12,710 nucleotides of DNA from UBA7656 sp040755335 (lineage in GTDB: Bacteria > Acidobacteriota > Blastocatellia > UBA7656): contig JBFMAU010000209.1 of the NCBI GenBank assembly GCA_040755335.1, positions 1 through 12,710 of the forward strand, given 5' to 3'. Below are positions 6,201 to 12,710 of this stretch, piece by piece. The position numbers and the translations under genes were made by a program. Numbering within the stretch: position 1 is the first letter of the stretch; each line of letters begins with the position of its first letter. The notes under the pieces were generated by a model that saw only the letters and a list, made by a program, of their open reading frames with translations, made no database searches and was not told the origin of the DNA.

Positions 6201-8149
6201 AGGTATCGTTCAACGCTTCGGTGTTCAGAGACGGGGACGGAAAGGCAAGAGGCATATTCGCATCGGCTCGCGACGTCACCGACCGCGTCCGGCTGGAAGA
6301 GCAGTTGCGCGAGCAGCAGACATACCTTCGCGGCTTGATCGAATCAAGCGTAGACGGGCTGATCACCGTAGACCCCGAAGGATTCATCACCGATGTCAAT
6401 GAGCAGATGTGCCGTATGACCGACTACTCCCGCGAAGATTTGATCGGAACGCCGTTCAAAAAATACTTCACTGATCCGGAGCGCGCTGACGCGGGCGTGA
6501 AACGCACGCTGGCTCAGGGTGTGGTGACGAATTACGAATTAGTGCTGAAGACCAGTTCGGGCCGAAAGGCCATAGTCTCGTTCAACGCTTCAGTCTTCCG
6601 CGCCGCGGATGGCCGCGTGCAGGGGATATTCGCCTCGGCCCGCGACATCTCGGAGCAGGCCCGCCTGCAAAGGCAACTCACCGAACAGCAGGTTTACAAC
6701 CGCTCGCTGATCGAGGCTTCGGCGGACGCGCTTTTCGCCATCGCTCCCGACGGCATAATCACGGACGTGAACGAAGAGGCGACCCGACTGACGGGTTACT
6801 CGCGCAAGCACCTGATCAATTCGCGGTTTTCAGATTACTTCACCGAACCCGGTCGCGCGCAGTCGGGCGTGCTGCAAACCTTCGAAGAAGGGCGCGTCAT
6901 CGGATATGAACTCGTCCTGATCACTCGCTACGGGCGGCGCATCACCGTCAGCTTCAACGCGGGCGTCTTCACGGATGCTGCGGGACAGCCGCTGGGGATT
7001 CTTGCCGCCGCCCGCGACATCACCGCGCAAAAACAACTGGAATTGCAACTGCGCGATCAGCAGTTCTACACCCGGTCGCTGATCGAATCGAATATCGATG
7101 CGCTGATGACCACAGACTCGCTCGGAATAATAACGGATGTCAATCAACAGATGGAATCACTCACCGGTTACACCCGCGACGAACTCATAGGCTCGCCTTT
7201 CAAAGAGTATTTCACCGACGCAGACCAAGCCGAAGAAGGAATCAAGCTCGTTTTGAAAGAGGGGAATGTGACCAATTACGAGTTAACTGCTCGCAGCCGC
7301 GAGGGACAGGAGACGGTGGTGTCGTACAACGCGGCGACATTTTTCGATAGGGACGGGAAGCTGCAAGGGGTGTTTGCCGCCGCCCGCGACGTGACCGAAC
7401 GCAAGCGATTCGAGCAGACGCTTCAGGAGAAAAATATCGAGCTTGAAAACGCCAATCTCGCGAAGGATCGATTTCTTGCGAGCATGAGCCACGAACTGCG
7501 CACGCCGCTCAATGCCATAATCGGATTCACCGGCACGCTTTTGATGAAGTTGCCCGGCCCTCTGACCGAAGATCAGGACAAACAGCTTCGCACGATTCAG
7601 ACGAGCGCGCGCCATCTGCTTTCGCTCATAAACGATCTGCTCGATCTTGCCAAGATAGAATCGGGCAAGGTGGATGTGAGCTATGAGCCGGTCGATTGCC
7701 GCAGTGTGATCGAAGAAATATCGGAATCCCTCCGCCCGATGGCTGAAAACAAGGGGCTGGAATTTCGGGTCGATGGCGTGGATGAAAACATCATCGTTTT
7801 ATCTGACCGGCGCATCGTCAGCCAGATTCTGCTCAACCTCGCGAACAACGCCATAAAATTCACCGATCAGGGAGAAGTGCGCATCGAAGTCAATCAAACC
7901 CGCGACGACAGACGCCTGCTGACCGAAATAAGCGTCATAGACACGGGCATAGGAATTCGACCCCAAGATCAGGCCAAGCTCTTTCAGGCTTTCGAGCAAT
8001 TGCATGCCTCGGGCGCGCGCAGGCACGAAGGCACCGGGCTGGGGCTGCACCTGAGCCAGAAGCTGGCGGGTCTTGTCGGCGGCCACATAACTTTCCGCAG
8101 CGAGTACGGTGAGGGAAGCACATTCAAACTGATTCTGCCGGAGAGATAA
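3206..8149 (+). CDS. Giant cytosolic sensor histidine kinase with eleven tandem PAS domains
   Basis: About 1647 residues from the ATG at 3206. Two PAS units of 143 residues (9-151, 152-294; ESSTEYSIIGKDLDG cores, RDS-G, LLISKDIS ends) are followed by nine PAS units of exactly 124 residues each (295-1410). Each of the nine ends in the PAC signature (FAAARDITEQ type) and a short coiled-coil joint. The kinase core follows: HisKA with MSHELRTPLNAIIGF (His1429), N-box NLANNAIKFT (Asn1548), DTGIGI (1579-1584), FQAFEQ (1593-1598) and GTGLGL (1609-1614), so it should autophosphorylate. There is no membrane helix, receiver or HPt domain, and no LOV-type cysteine motif, so ligands are unknown. The frame is open to a TTG at 3074 (1691 residues). 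Internal ATGs at 3206 and 3218 are preferred because they abut the first repeat (MAARLFDS compares with RKAKLFDS before unit 2), and ACAGG lies about six bases before 3206. The receiver gene starts four bases downstream and is the obvious phosphate acceptor. Confidence 0.9.
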   Translation: MDVFMAARLFDSNVIREAQEASDFLANVLESSTEYSIIGKDLDGNIILWNEGARRMYGYEPEEVVGRANSSILHTPEDVASGRPREIIEAALRDGRWEGIIPRIRKDGRRIDARVVITPRRDSTGKAVGLLLISKDISNELRFHEEMRKAKLFDSAIVSNAREAVDFIGNILESSTEYSIIGKDLDGKILLWNEGARRLYGYEPDEVVGRAYSSILHTPEDIESGKAKEIMDAALREGKWEGTLNRLRKNGERFTARVVITPRRDSNGRAIGFLLISKDISDEIRLTEELQATQFYTRSLIESNIDALMTTDTIGVITDVNQQMESLTGYTRDELIGSPFKRYFTDPNRAEEGIKLVLREGKVTNYELTASSKDGRETVVSYNASTFRDAAGKLQGVFAAARDITEQKKLERQLRESEAYNRGLIEASVDGLITVDPSGTISDVNEQMCRMSGYPREELIGTPFSDYFVDSGRATGGVNETFEKGVVTDYVLTLATRDGRQLQVSFNASVFRDSAGEVRGIFASARDITEQARLQTQLAEERAYNRGLIEASLDGLITVDPLMTITDVNETMCRMSGYRREQLLGSEFQQYFTDPRRAAEGVRLTLDRGAVTNYELNLRRSDGNQILVSFNAAIFKDQSGEVRGIFASARDITEQARLQTQLAEERAYNRGLIEASVDGLVTVDESMTITDVNETMCRMVRRPRSQLIGSSFPDYFTERERAAEGVRLTYQKGTVTNYVLTMLAADGRHVPVSFNAAIFKDAAGEVRGIFASARDIIAQKELEQQLRDSQLYTRSLIESNIDALMTTDSLGIITDVNQQMESLTGYTRDELIGSAFKEYFTDPNRAEEGIKLVLREGNVTNYELTARSKEGRETVVSYNAATFFDRDGKLQGVFAAARDVTEQKKLEQQLREQQTYLRGLIESSVDGLITVDPSGTITDVNDRMCQMTGYSRAELLGTPFADYFTDPDRARAGVEKTFEDEFVTEYALTLIARTRRLLQVSFNASVFRDGDGKARGIFASARDVTDRVRLEEQLREQQTYLRGLIESSVDGLITVDPEGFITDVNEQMCRMTDYSREDLIGTPFKKYFTDPERADAGVKRTLAQGVVTNYELVLKTSSGRKAIVSFNASVFRAADGRVQGIFASARDISEQARLQRQLTEQQVYNRSLIEASADALFAIAPDGIITDVNEEATRLTGYSRKHLINSRFSDYFTEPGRAQSGVLQTFEEGRVIGYELVLITRYGRRITVSFNAGVFTDAAGQPLGILAAARDITAQKQLELQLRDQQFYTRSLIESNIDALMTTDSLGIITDVNQQMESLTGYTRDELIGSPFKEYFTDADQAEEGIKLVLKEGNVTNYELTARSREGQETVVSYNAATFFDRDGKLQGVFAAARDVTERKRFEQTLQEKNIELENANLAKDRFLASMSHELRTPLNAIIGFTGTLLMKLPGPLTEDQDKQLRTIQTSARHLLSLINDLLDLAKIESGKVDVSYEPVDCRSVIEEISESLRPMAENKGLEFRVDGVDENIIVLSDRRIVSQILLNLANNAIKFTDQGEVRIEVNQTRDDRRLLTEISVIDTGIGIRPQDQAKLFQAFEQLHASGARRHEGTGLGLHLSQKLAGLVGGHITFRSEYGEGSTFKLILPER
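3230..4087 (+). repeat. Two tandem 429-base PAS-encoding units
   Basis: Units 3230-3658 and 3659-4087 each encode 143 residues beginning LFDS and align without gaps. Both contain ESSTEYSIIGKDLDG, WNEGARR, SSILHTPED, ARVVITPRRDS and LLISKDIS. The two share long near-identical DNA around the ESSTEYSIIGKDLDG core. This family is distinct from the nine 372-base units that follow. Confidence 0.9.
4088..7435 (+). repeat. Nine tandem 372-base PAS-encoding units
   Basis: Units begin at 4088, 4460, 4832, 5204, 5576, 5948, 6320, 6692 and 7064, each exactly 372 bases (124 residues), and align end to end without an insertion or deletion. Shared positions include the opening Y-x-R-x-LIE, ITDVN, ELIG, YFT, the VTNYEL region, VSFNA/VSYNA and FA-ARDIT. 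Units 1, 5 and 9 form one subtype (SNIDALMTTD, VNQQMESLTGYTRDELIG). Units 2-4 and 6-8 form another, with MCRM or a variant in all but unit 8. Identical DNA blocks include 5928-6003 with 6300-6375 (76 bases), 4769-4830 with 5141-5202 (62 bases) and 5606-5658 with 7094-7146 (53 bases). Confidence 0.95.
8140..8145 (+). promoter_or_regulatory. Shine-Dalgarno site of the dual-receiver gene inside the kinase gene end
   Basis: GGAGAG lies eight bases before the ATG at 8154 and overlaps the last codons of the kinase gene, whose stop is 8147-8149. Terminating ribosomes pass directly over this site, so the two genes are probably translationally coupled. Confidence 0.7.
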
Positions 8150-8153
8150 CCGA

Positions 8154-8957
8154 ATGTCTGCGCGAATACTGATAATCGAAGACAACCCGGCTAACCTCGA
8201 ACTGATGAGCTACCTGCTCAATGCGTTCGGCCATCTGGTCACTACGAGCGAGGATGGAGAGACGGGGCTGGAGGCGGCGCGCCGCAAGCCGCCCGATCTG
8301 ATAGTCTGCGATGTTCAGTTGCCGGGGATGAGCGGATACGATGTGGCGCGATATCTGAAGACCGATCCTCTTTTGAAACAGGTTCCGCTCGTGGCCGTAA
8401 CGGCTCTCGCCATGATGGGCGACCGCGACAAGGTGTTGTCAGCCGGATTCGATGGCTACATCGCCAAGCCCATCGCGCCTGAAACCTTCGTCGGTCAGGT
8501 CGAAAGTTTTCTGAGAAACGACCAGCGATCCGCTCCTCAAGTAGCGCATCCGATCACCCAGTCTCCGCCTTCGCCGCAAAAGCGGGCGACGATCCTCGTC
8601 GTCGATAATTCTCCCGTAAACATCGAAGTCGCGCGCAGCATACTCGAACCCAATGGGTACGAGGTCATCGGAGCGACGAGAGGGAAGGCCGCCTTCGCGC
8701 TCATGCGGGAGATGATTCCCGATCTGATCCTGTGCGATCTTCACATGCCTTACGAGAGCGGGTTCGATCTTATCAGTGCAGTCAGGCTGAATGAGGAGTG
8801 GAAGCGCATTCCGTTCATCATGATCTCTTCCACTGTCATGGCCGAAAAGGATATAGCGGAGTCGCGCTCTCTTGGCGTGAACAAATTCATCCTGCGCCCC
8901 ATCGAGCCGGAGACGCTGCTTGCCGAAATCGAGGATTGCCTGCGCAGGACGGATTGA
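8154..8957 (+). CDS. Dual-receiver (REC-REC) response regulator without output domain
   Basis: 267 residues. Receiver 1 (about 4-120) is complete: Glu9/Asp10 acidic pair, phospho-acceptor Asp53 (VCDVQLPGMSG), Thr83 and Lys105 (GYIAKPI). A Pro/Ser/Gln-rich linker (about 122-144) leads to receiver 2 (about 146-264). Receiver 2 keeps Asp195 (LCDLHMP) but has Asn152 where the second acidic residue is usual (VVDNSP), and Arg248 in place of the conserved Lys (FILRPIEP). It may therefore be phosphorylated poorly or act as a regulatory pseudo-receiver. No DNA-binding, GGDEF, HD-GYP or other effector domain follows; the protein ends 10 residues after the receiver fold. It starts four bases after the multi-PAS kinase, the likely phosphodonor. 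Phosphate relay or protein-protein signalling is inferred. Confidence 0.9.
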   Translation: MSARILIIEDNPANLELMSYLLNAFGHLVTTSEDGETGLEAARRKPPDLIVCDVQLPGMSGYDVARYLKTDPLLKQVPLVAVTALAMMGDRDKVLSAGFDGYIAKPIAPETFVGQVESFLRNDQRSAPQVAHPITQSPPSPQKRATILVVDNSPVNIEVARSILEPNGYEVIGATRGKAAFALMREMIPDLILCDLHMPYESGFDLISAVRLNEEWKRIPFIMISSTVMAEKDIAESRSLGVNKFILRPIEPETLLAEIEDCLRRTD

Positions 8958-9053
8958 ACGAAGAAGCGAGAGAGAAAGCTTTGAATGCGATGAATGTGTC
9001 AGCTATGGGATGAAAGCCGTTCGGGATCGGGAGAATACAGATACGCTCGACAA

Positions 9054-9058
9054 GGGAG
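9054..9058 (+). promoter_or_regulatory. Shine-Dalgarno site of the hybrid kinase
   Basis: GGGAG within AAGGGAGA lies six bases before the ATG at 9065 and supports that start, from which the first receiver begins at residue 3. The 107-base gap from the preceding gene shows no clear terminator, so read-through from the upstream genes is likely. Confidence 0.7.
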
Positions 9059-9064
9059 ACCATC

Positions 9065-11596
9065 ATGGCAACGATACTCGTAGTCGACGACCAACCAGTA
9101 AATCGCGAATTTCTGGTGACGCTCCTGGGCTACAAAGGCCATCGCCTGATCGAAGCCGCAGACGGAGCCGAGGGGCTTGATGTAGCCCGACGGGAGCGGC
9201 CCGATCTGATCATATCCGACATACTGATGCCGACGATGGACGGGTATGAGTTCGTCCGGCAGTTGCGATCTGACGAACAGGTCGCCTCGACTCCCGTCAT
9301 TTTCTTCAGCGCCCATTACCTTGAGCGCGAAGCCCGTATGCTCGCCCTTTCCTGTGGAGTCGAACAGATAATCACCAAGCCGTGCGAGCCTGAGGCGGTG
9401 CTGAAAGCCGTAGACCACGCGCTTGAATCACAACAGCCTCTTCCGCCTCCACCTCACGTTGAAGAATTCGACCGCGAACACGTGCGAATCATCACGGATA
9501 AGCTCTCGCAGAAAGCCTATGAACTGAGGAGAGCCAATCTGCGGCTCAACGCTTTGGTGGAACTCAATCAGCACCTTGCTTCTATGCGCAATCCGCTGGC
9601 TCTGGTGGAAAAATACTGTCAGGAGTCGTGCGAGATCATAGGCGTGCAGCAGTCCGTCATCGCCATGCTCGAACACGACGGGCAAACTATCTGCCACCTC
9701 TTCGCCAGCGGCCTGGATGCATCGTCCGCTGCGCTGATATTCAAAGAGCCGTCTTTTCAGGATGCTTTCAGCGCAGTTTTGAAGAAGCGGCAGCCTGCCC
9801 GACAGAGCAACCTCAATTTGCGTTTGCACAATCCGGTCGTTATATCAGAGCCAACGCCGATCAACTCTCTGTTGATCGCGCCTCTCGCCACCAGGTCTCA
9901 GGTCTATGGATGGCTTGCTCTGGCCAACAAGCTCGGAGTGGAGGGATTTACGGAAGGGGACGAGCGGCTTGCTGTGACGCTGGCTTCCCAACTGGCGCTC
10001 GCTTACGAGAACGCGAAATTGTATATGGATGCCGAGATTCGCGCCGATGCGCTGGAGCGGGAGATGATCGAGCGCAAGCGGGCGGAAGAAAAGTATCGCA
10101 GCATATTTGAAAACGCTGTCGAAGGGATATTCCAAACGACTGCCACCGGAGAGTTCATCACGGCCAATCCCGCTCTGTCGCGTATGCTCGGCTATGACTC
10201 GCCCGAAGACATGACAACCGCTATTAACGACGTCGCGCAGCAGTTATATGTCGATCCTGAAGATCGCTCGAAGCTGGTGCGAATTCTTGAAGAGAAGGAC
10301 GTGGTGAAAGGATATGAAGTCCGATTGAAGCGCAGGAATGAGAGCGTGGTATGGGCGCTGGTCAATATGCGAGCGGTGAGGGATTCCAACGGGAAGTTGC
10401 TTTACTTTGAAGGCAGCGTGGAGGATATCAGCGAGCGCAAGAAACTCGAAGAGCAGCTTTTGCAATCGCAGAAGATGGAAGCTGTCGGAAGGCTTGCCGG
10501 AGGCGTGGCGCATGATTTCAACAACCTGCTCACCGCCATCATAGGCTACAGCCAGATGGTGATGACCGGTCTGGGCGGAGACCATTCGCTTTGCGAGAAC
10601 ATAAGAGAAGTACTCGATGCGGCCCGGCGCGCTGCCGCGCTTACCAATCAGCTTCTGATTTTCAGCCGCAAGCAGGTTTCCCAGCCTGAAATCCTCGACC
10701 TTGATGAAGTCATATCCAACCTGAGCCGCATGCTCAAGCGGCTGATAGGCGAGGACATCGAAGTTGAAATCAACGCTTCGCCCTCTCCCAAACTGATCAA
10801 GGCGGACCTCGGCCAGATAGAGCAGATCATCCTCAATCTTTCAATCAACGCTCGCGACGCGATGCCGCAGGGAGGGATGCTGGTGATCGAAACAGATATC
10901 GTGCATTTTGACGACCGTTATTTCGGCGAGCATCTGGATCTCAGTCCCGGCCACTATGTGATGCTTGCAGTCAGCGACACCGGATGCGGAATGGGCAGAG
11001 GGGTTTTACCGCATATCTTCGAGCCTTTCTTCACCACCAAAGGAATCGGCAAAGGGACGGGGCTGGGGCTTTCGACCGTCTACGGAATCGTCAGGCAGAG
11101 CGGCGGCGGCATCAGCGTATATAGCGAGCCGGACTACGGCACAGTATTCAAGATATATTTTCCCCGCGCGAGTGAAGATGCCGAATTATCCAGGAAGGCC
11201 GAAGAACCCGATTACATGCCTGAAGGGACGGAAACGCTGCTTCTGGTCGAAGACGATCCGATCGTGCAACAACTGGCCGCCAGCATATTGCAGACGCAGG
11301 GCTACACGGTTTTCAAGGCAAGCGACGGAAAAGAGGCTTTACAGATAGTGGCCGAATGCGGCAGCCGGATCGATCTGCTGCTCACGGACGTGGTGATGCC
11401 TCAGATGAGCGGCAGGGAACTGGCGGAGCATATAAAAAACGCTCACCCCGGCATCAGGGTGCTTTTCGTCTCCGGTTACACTGACGACGCTCTCCTGCAT
11501 TATGGTTTGTTGAATGAGGGGGTCACGCTTTTGCAAAAGCCTTTCGCACCGGGGTTGCTGGCTCGCAAGGTGCGCGAGGTACTCGATGCGACTTGA
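9065..11596 (+). CDS. Hybrid sensor histidine kinase, REC-GAF-PAS-HisKA-HATPase-REC
   Basis: 843 residues. The N-terminal receiver (3-120) has Asp8/Asp9, phospho-acceptor Asp52, Ser82 and Lys105. A coiled coil (about 132-170) leads to a GAF-like domain (about 170-320, with INSLLIAPLATRSQVYGWLAL). Next is a helix ending IERKRAEEKYRSIFENA, then a PAS domain (about 342-457, ending SVEDISERKKLEEQLL). The kinase core is of the NtrB-like GRLAGGVAHDFNNLLTAIIGY class: His483, N-box Asn595 (NLSINARDAM), DTGCGM (638-643), FEPFFTTK (652-659), GKGTGLGLS (662-670). A C-terminal receiver (about 723-841) has Glu729, Asp730/731, Asp775, Ser803 and Lys825. All catalytic residues are present. No membrane helix is visible, so it is a soluble kinase controlled partly through its own N-terminal receiver. 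It could accept phosphate from the upstream kinase and pass it on through its C-terminal receiver. A specific ligand cannot be named. Confidence 0.9.
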   Translation: MATILVVDDQPVNREFLVTLLGYKGHRLIEAADGAEGLDVARRERPDLIISDILMPTMDGYEFVRQLRSDEQVASTPVIFFSAHYLEREARMLALSCGVEQIITKPCEPEAVLKAVDHALESQQPLPPPPHVEEFDREHVRIITDKLSQKAYELRRANLRLNALVELNQHLASMRNPLALVEKYCQESCEIIGVQQSVIAMLEHDGQTICHLFASGLDASSAALIFKEPSFQDAFSAVLKKRQPARQSNLNLRLHNPVVISEPTPINSLLIAPLATRSQVYGWLALANKLGVEGFTEGDERLAVTLASQLALAYENAKLYMDAEIRADALEREMIERKRAEEKYRSIFENAVEGIFQTTATGEFITANPALSRMLGYDSPEDMTTAINDVAQQLYVDPEDRSKLVRILEEKDVVKGYEVRLKRRNESVVWALVNMRAVRDSNGKLLYFEGSVEDISERKKLEEQLLQSQKMEAVGRLAGGVAHDFNNLLTAIIGYSQMVMTGLGGDHSLCENIREVLDAARRAAALTNQLLIFSRKQVSQPEILDLDEVISNLSRMLKRLIGEDIEVEINASPSPKLIKADLGQIEQIILNLSINARDAMPQGGMLVIETDIVHFDDRYFGEHLDLSPGHYVMLAVSDTGCGMGRGVLPHIFEPFFTTKGIGKGTGLGLSTVYGIVRQSGGGISVYSEPDYGTVFKIYFPRASEDAELSRKAEEPDYMPEGTETLLLVEDDPIVQQLAASILQTQGYTVFKASDGKEALQIVAECGSRIDLLLTDVVMPQMSGRELAEHIKNAHPGIRVLFVSGYTDDALLHYGLLNEGVTLLQKPFAPGLLARKVREVLDAT

Positions 11597-11634
11597 CGGA
11601 ATTGGAATAAACTGCAACTGCGCCGATAAGAGAG
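11597..11634. other. Convergent junction between the hybrid kinase and the transglycosylase gene
   Basis: Only 38 bases separate the two stop codons. GATAA (11625-11629) can pair with TTATC (11635-11639) around a GAGAG loop, with GC-rich flanks that could extend the stem after a bulge. No T-tract follows on either strand, so this is at best a weak bidirectional terminator. Confidence 0.3.
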
Positions 11635-12710
11635 TTATCTGCGGCGGCGGACTGATGTGGGACGGCGGATCGAGGTCTTGCCGCGTCCGCTTTTTGATGG
11701 GCGGACGACTTTCTTCGAGGTGTAGCGACCGACCTTCGATTTTGAGGAACTCGATGCGAGAACCGTAGTCGGTATGCGTATGACCTGACCTTTGCGCAAC
11801 TGGCCGTTCTTCGACATCCGATTGAGTCGGGCGATTTCTTCTGTTGAAGTCCCATGACGACGGGCGAGGCTTGACAGAGTGTCCCCGCGACGGACGCGAT
11901 ACGATACGACGCGCGAGCGATATCGCTCTTCGCTCGCGTCTTCAGAAGGGATGACCACCCGGCGCACGCGCTGGTCTTCGGGGAGAGCGGCGTAAGCGAT
12001 CTCGAACTGCTTCTTCATCCCCTTGGGAATTTTCATCGTGTATGCTTGCCCAGCAGGGGAAACGCCGCGACGCAGTTCGGGGTTTAGCTCCTGAACTGAT
12101 TCGTAAGGGATGCCCAGCAGGTCGGCCACCACTTTGAGGTCTGTCTGCGTTGGAAGATTGAACGTATCGTAGGTGAGTGGCGGGTCTGGTTTTATGTCGA
12201 ATCCGTATCGCTTCTGATTCTTGCTGATGATGATGATCGAAAGAATGATCGGGACGTAGTTGCGGGTCTCAAGCGGAAGCAGGTTGCGTCGATAGAGTTC
12301 CCAGAAATCTGCATAGCCGCATCGGGCTATTGCGCTTGCGACTCGCGCTTCGCCCGAATTGTAAGCCGCCATCGCCAGCATCCAGTCGCCCGCGAAATAA
12401 TCGTGCAGAAACCGCAGATACTTCGCAGCGGCCCGCGCCGATAGTTCAGGGTTCGAACGCTGATCGATCCATTGAGTCTGATAGAGACCGAATCGCTGAC
12501 CCGTGCCGGGGATGAACTGCCAGATGCCTTTTGCCGCCGCGCGCGACAAGGCGTTTGGCTTCCACACCGATTCAGCCTGCGCGAGCCAGATCAAATCTTC
12601 AGGAACCCGCTCCTCCTTGAAAATCTTTTCAGACAACTTGCGATAGCGGCCCGAACGCTGAAGCCCCACCTCCATAGTCGAACGTCCGCGACCGGTTATG
12701 AAATAGTTCA
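11635..12710 (-). CDS. MltD-like lytic transglycosylase with LysM domains (5' end outside window)
   Basis: The frame is open through the right edge. Upstream of an internal Met codon (first base 12675) it still reads NYFITGRGRST, which belongs to the MltD family lead-in before the 'RSGRY' segment, so the true start and any signal peptide lie beyond 12710. Numbering from that Met, the SLT domain (about 1-150) has catalytic Glu35 in LAQAESVWKPNALS, then GIWQFIPGTGQRFGL and AMAAYNSGEARV. A divergent LysM-like segment (about 170-218, LGIPYESVQELNPELRRG) precedes a clear LysM (about 257-303, YRVRRGDTLSSLARRHGTS). The last 40 residues are Lys/Arg/Ser-rich and end in RRRR. The enzyme cleaves peptidoglycan glycan strands with formation of 1,6-anhydromuramic ends, in the periplasm, and LysM binds the glycan. 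It is transcribed towards the kinase cluster, so a functional link is not implied. Confidence 0.9.
   Translation of the reverse strand, partial: NYFITGRGRSTMEVGLQRSGRYRKLSEKIFKEERVPEDLIWLAQAESVWKPNALSRAAAKGIWQFIPGTGQRFGLYQTQWIDQRSNPELSARAAAKYLRFLHDYFAGDWMLAMAAYNSGEARVASAIARCGYADFWELYRRNLLPLETRNYVPIILSIIIISKNQKRYGFDIKPDPPLTYDTFNLPTQTDLKVVADLLGIPYESVQELNPELRRGVSPAGQAYTMKIPKGMKKQFEIAYAALPEDQRVRRVVIPSEDASEERYRSRVVSYRVRRGDTLSSLARRHGTSTEEIARLNRMSKNGQLRKGQVIRIPTTVLASSSSKSKVGRYTSKKVVRPSKSGRGKTSIRRPTSVRRRR

Noticed and set aside
4088..7435. CRISPR array or satellite-like non-coding repeat
   Set aside because: The 372-base period is a whole number of codons, the frame is open throughout, and each unit encodes a PAS domain.
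12641..12675. Met codon at 12675 (minus strand) as the true start of the transglycosylase
   Set aside because: The frame continues upstream to the window edge with family-like sequence (NYFITGRGRST), no ribosome binding site precedes this ATG, and a secreted enzyme would need a signal peptide.

Overview
The window holds seven protein-coding genes, two of them cut by the window ends, on moderately GC-rich, densely coded DNA. No rRNA, tRNA, CRISPR array, phage or insertion-sequence gene was seen. The gene mix is multi-PAS cytosolic kinases, zinc-ribbon proteins with DUF4097 and SPFH domains, an MltD-type lytic transglycosylase, and a short element bounded by GTGGCGCAA/TTGCGCCAC. This suggests a Gram-negative soil-type bacterium, perhaps an acidobacterium of the Blastocatellia kind. 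That assignment rests on general resemblance only.

Layout. Positions 1-233 are the tail of an unidentified coiled-coil protein, followed by a probable terminator. Positions 275-2811 hold two co-directional genes that share a zinc-ribbon theme. The first is a membrane-anchored DUF4097 beta-repeat protein with an N-terminal zinc ribbon. The second is a YdjI-like SPFH protein with three C-terminal zinc ribbons. A multi-hairpin REP/BIME-like element lies between them. The pair looks like a membrane-organising or envelope-stress module. A strong intrinsic terminator at 2871-2918 closes it.

Positions 3206-11596 form a signalling cluster of three genes on the same strand. The first is a soluble histidine kinase of about 1650 residues with eleven PAS domains: two units of 143 residues, then nine units of exactly 124 residues. 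Four bases later comes a response regulator made of two receiver domains. About 110 bases further on is a hybrid kinase (REC-GAF-PAS-HisKA-HATPase-REC). None of the three carries a DNA-binding or enzymatic output domain and no HPt domain is present, so the signal must leave the cluster through protein contacts or an unlinked partner.

Positions 11635-12710, on the minus strand and convergent with the kinase cluster, hold most of an MltD-like lytic transglycosylase with LysM domains. Its true start lies beyond the right edge.

The most unusual structure is the PAS array. Units 1, 5 and 9 of the 124-residue series are one subtype, and the intervening units match in register (2 with 6, 3 with 7). 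This implies a four-unit higher-order repeat of 1488 bases. Blocks of 53 to 76 identical bases remain between copies, which points to recent duplication or gene conversion.
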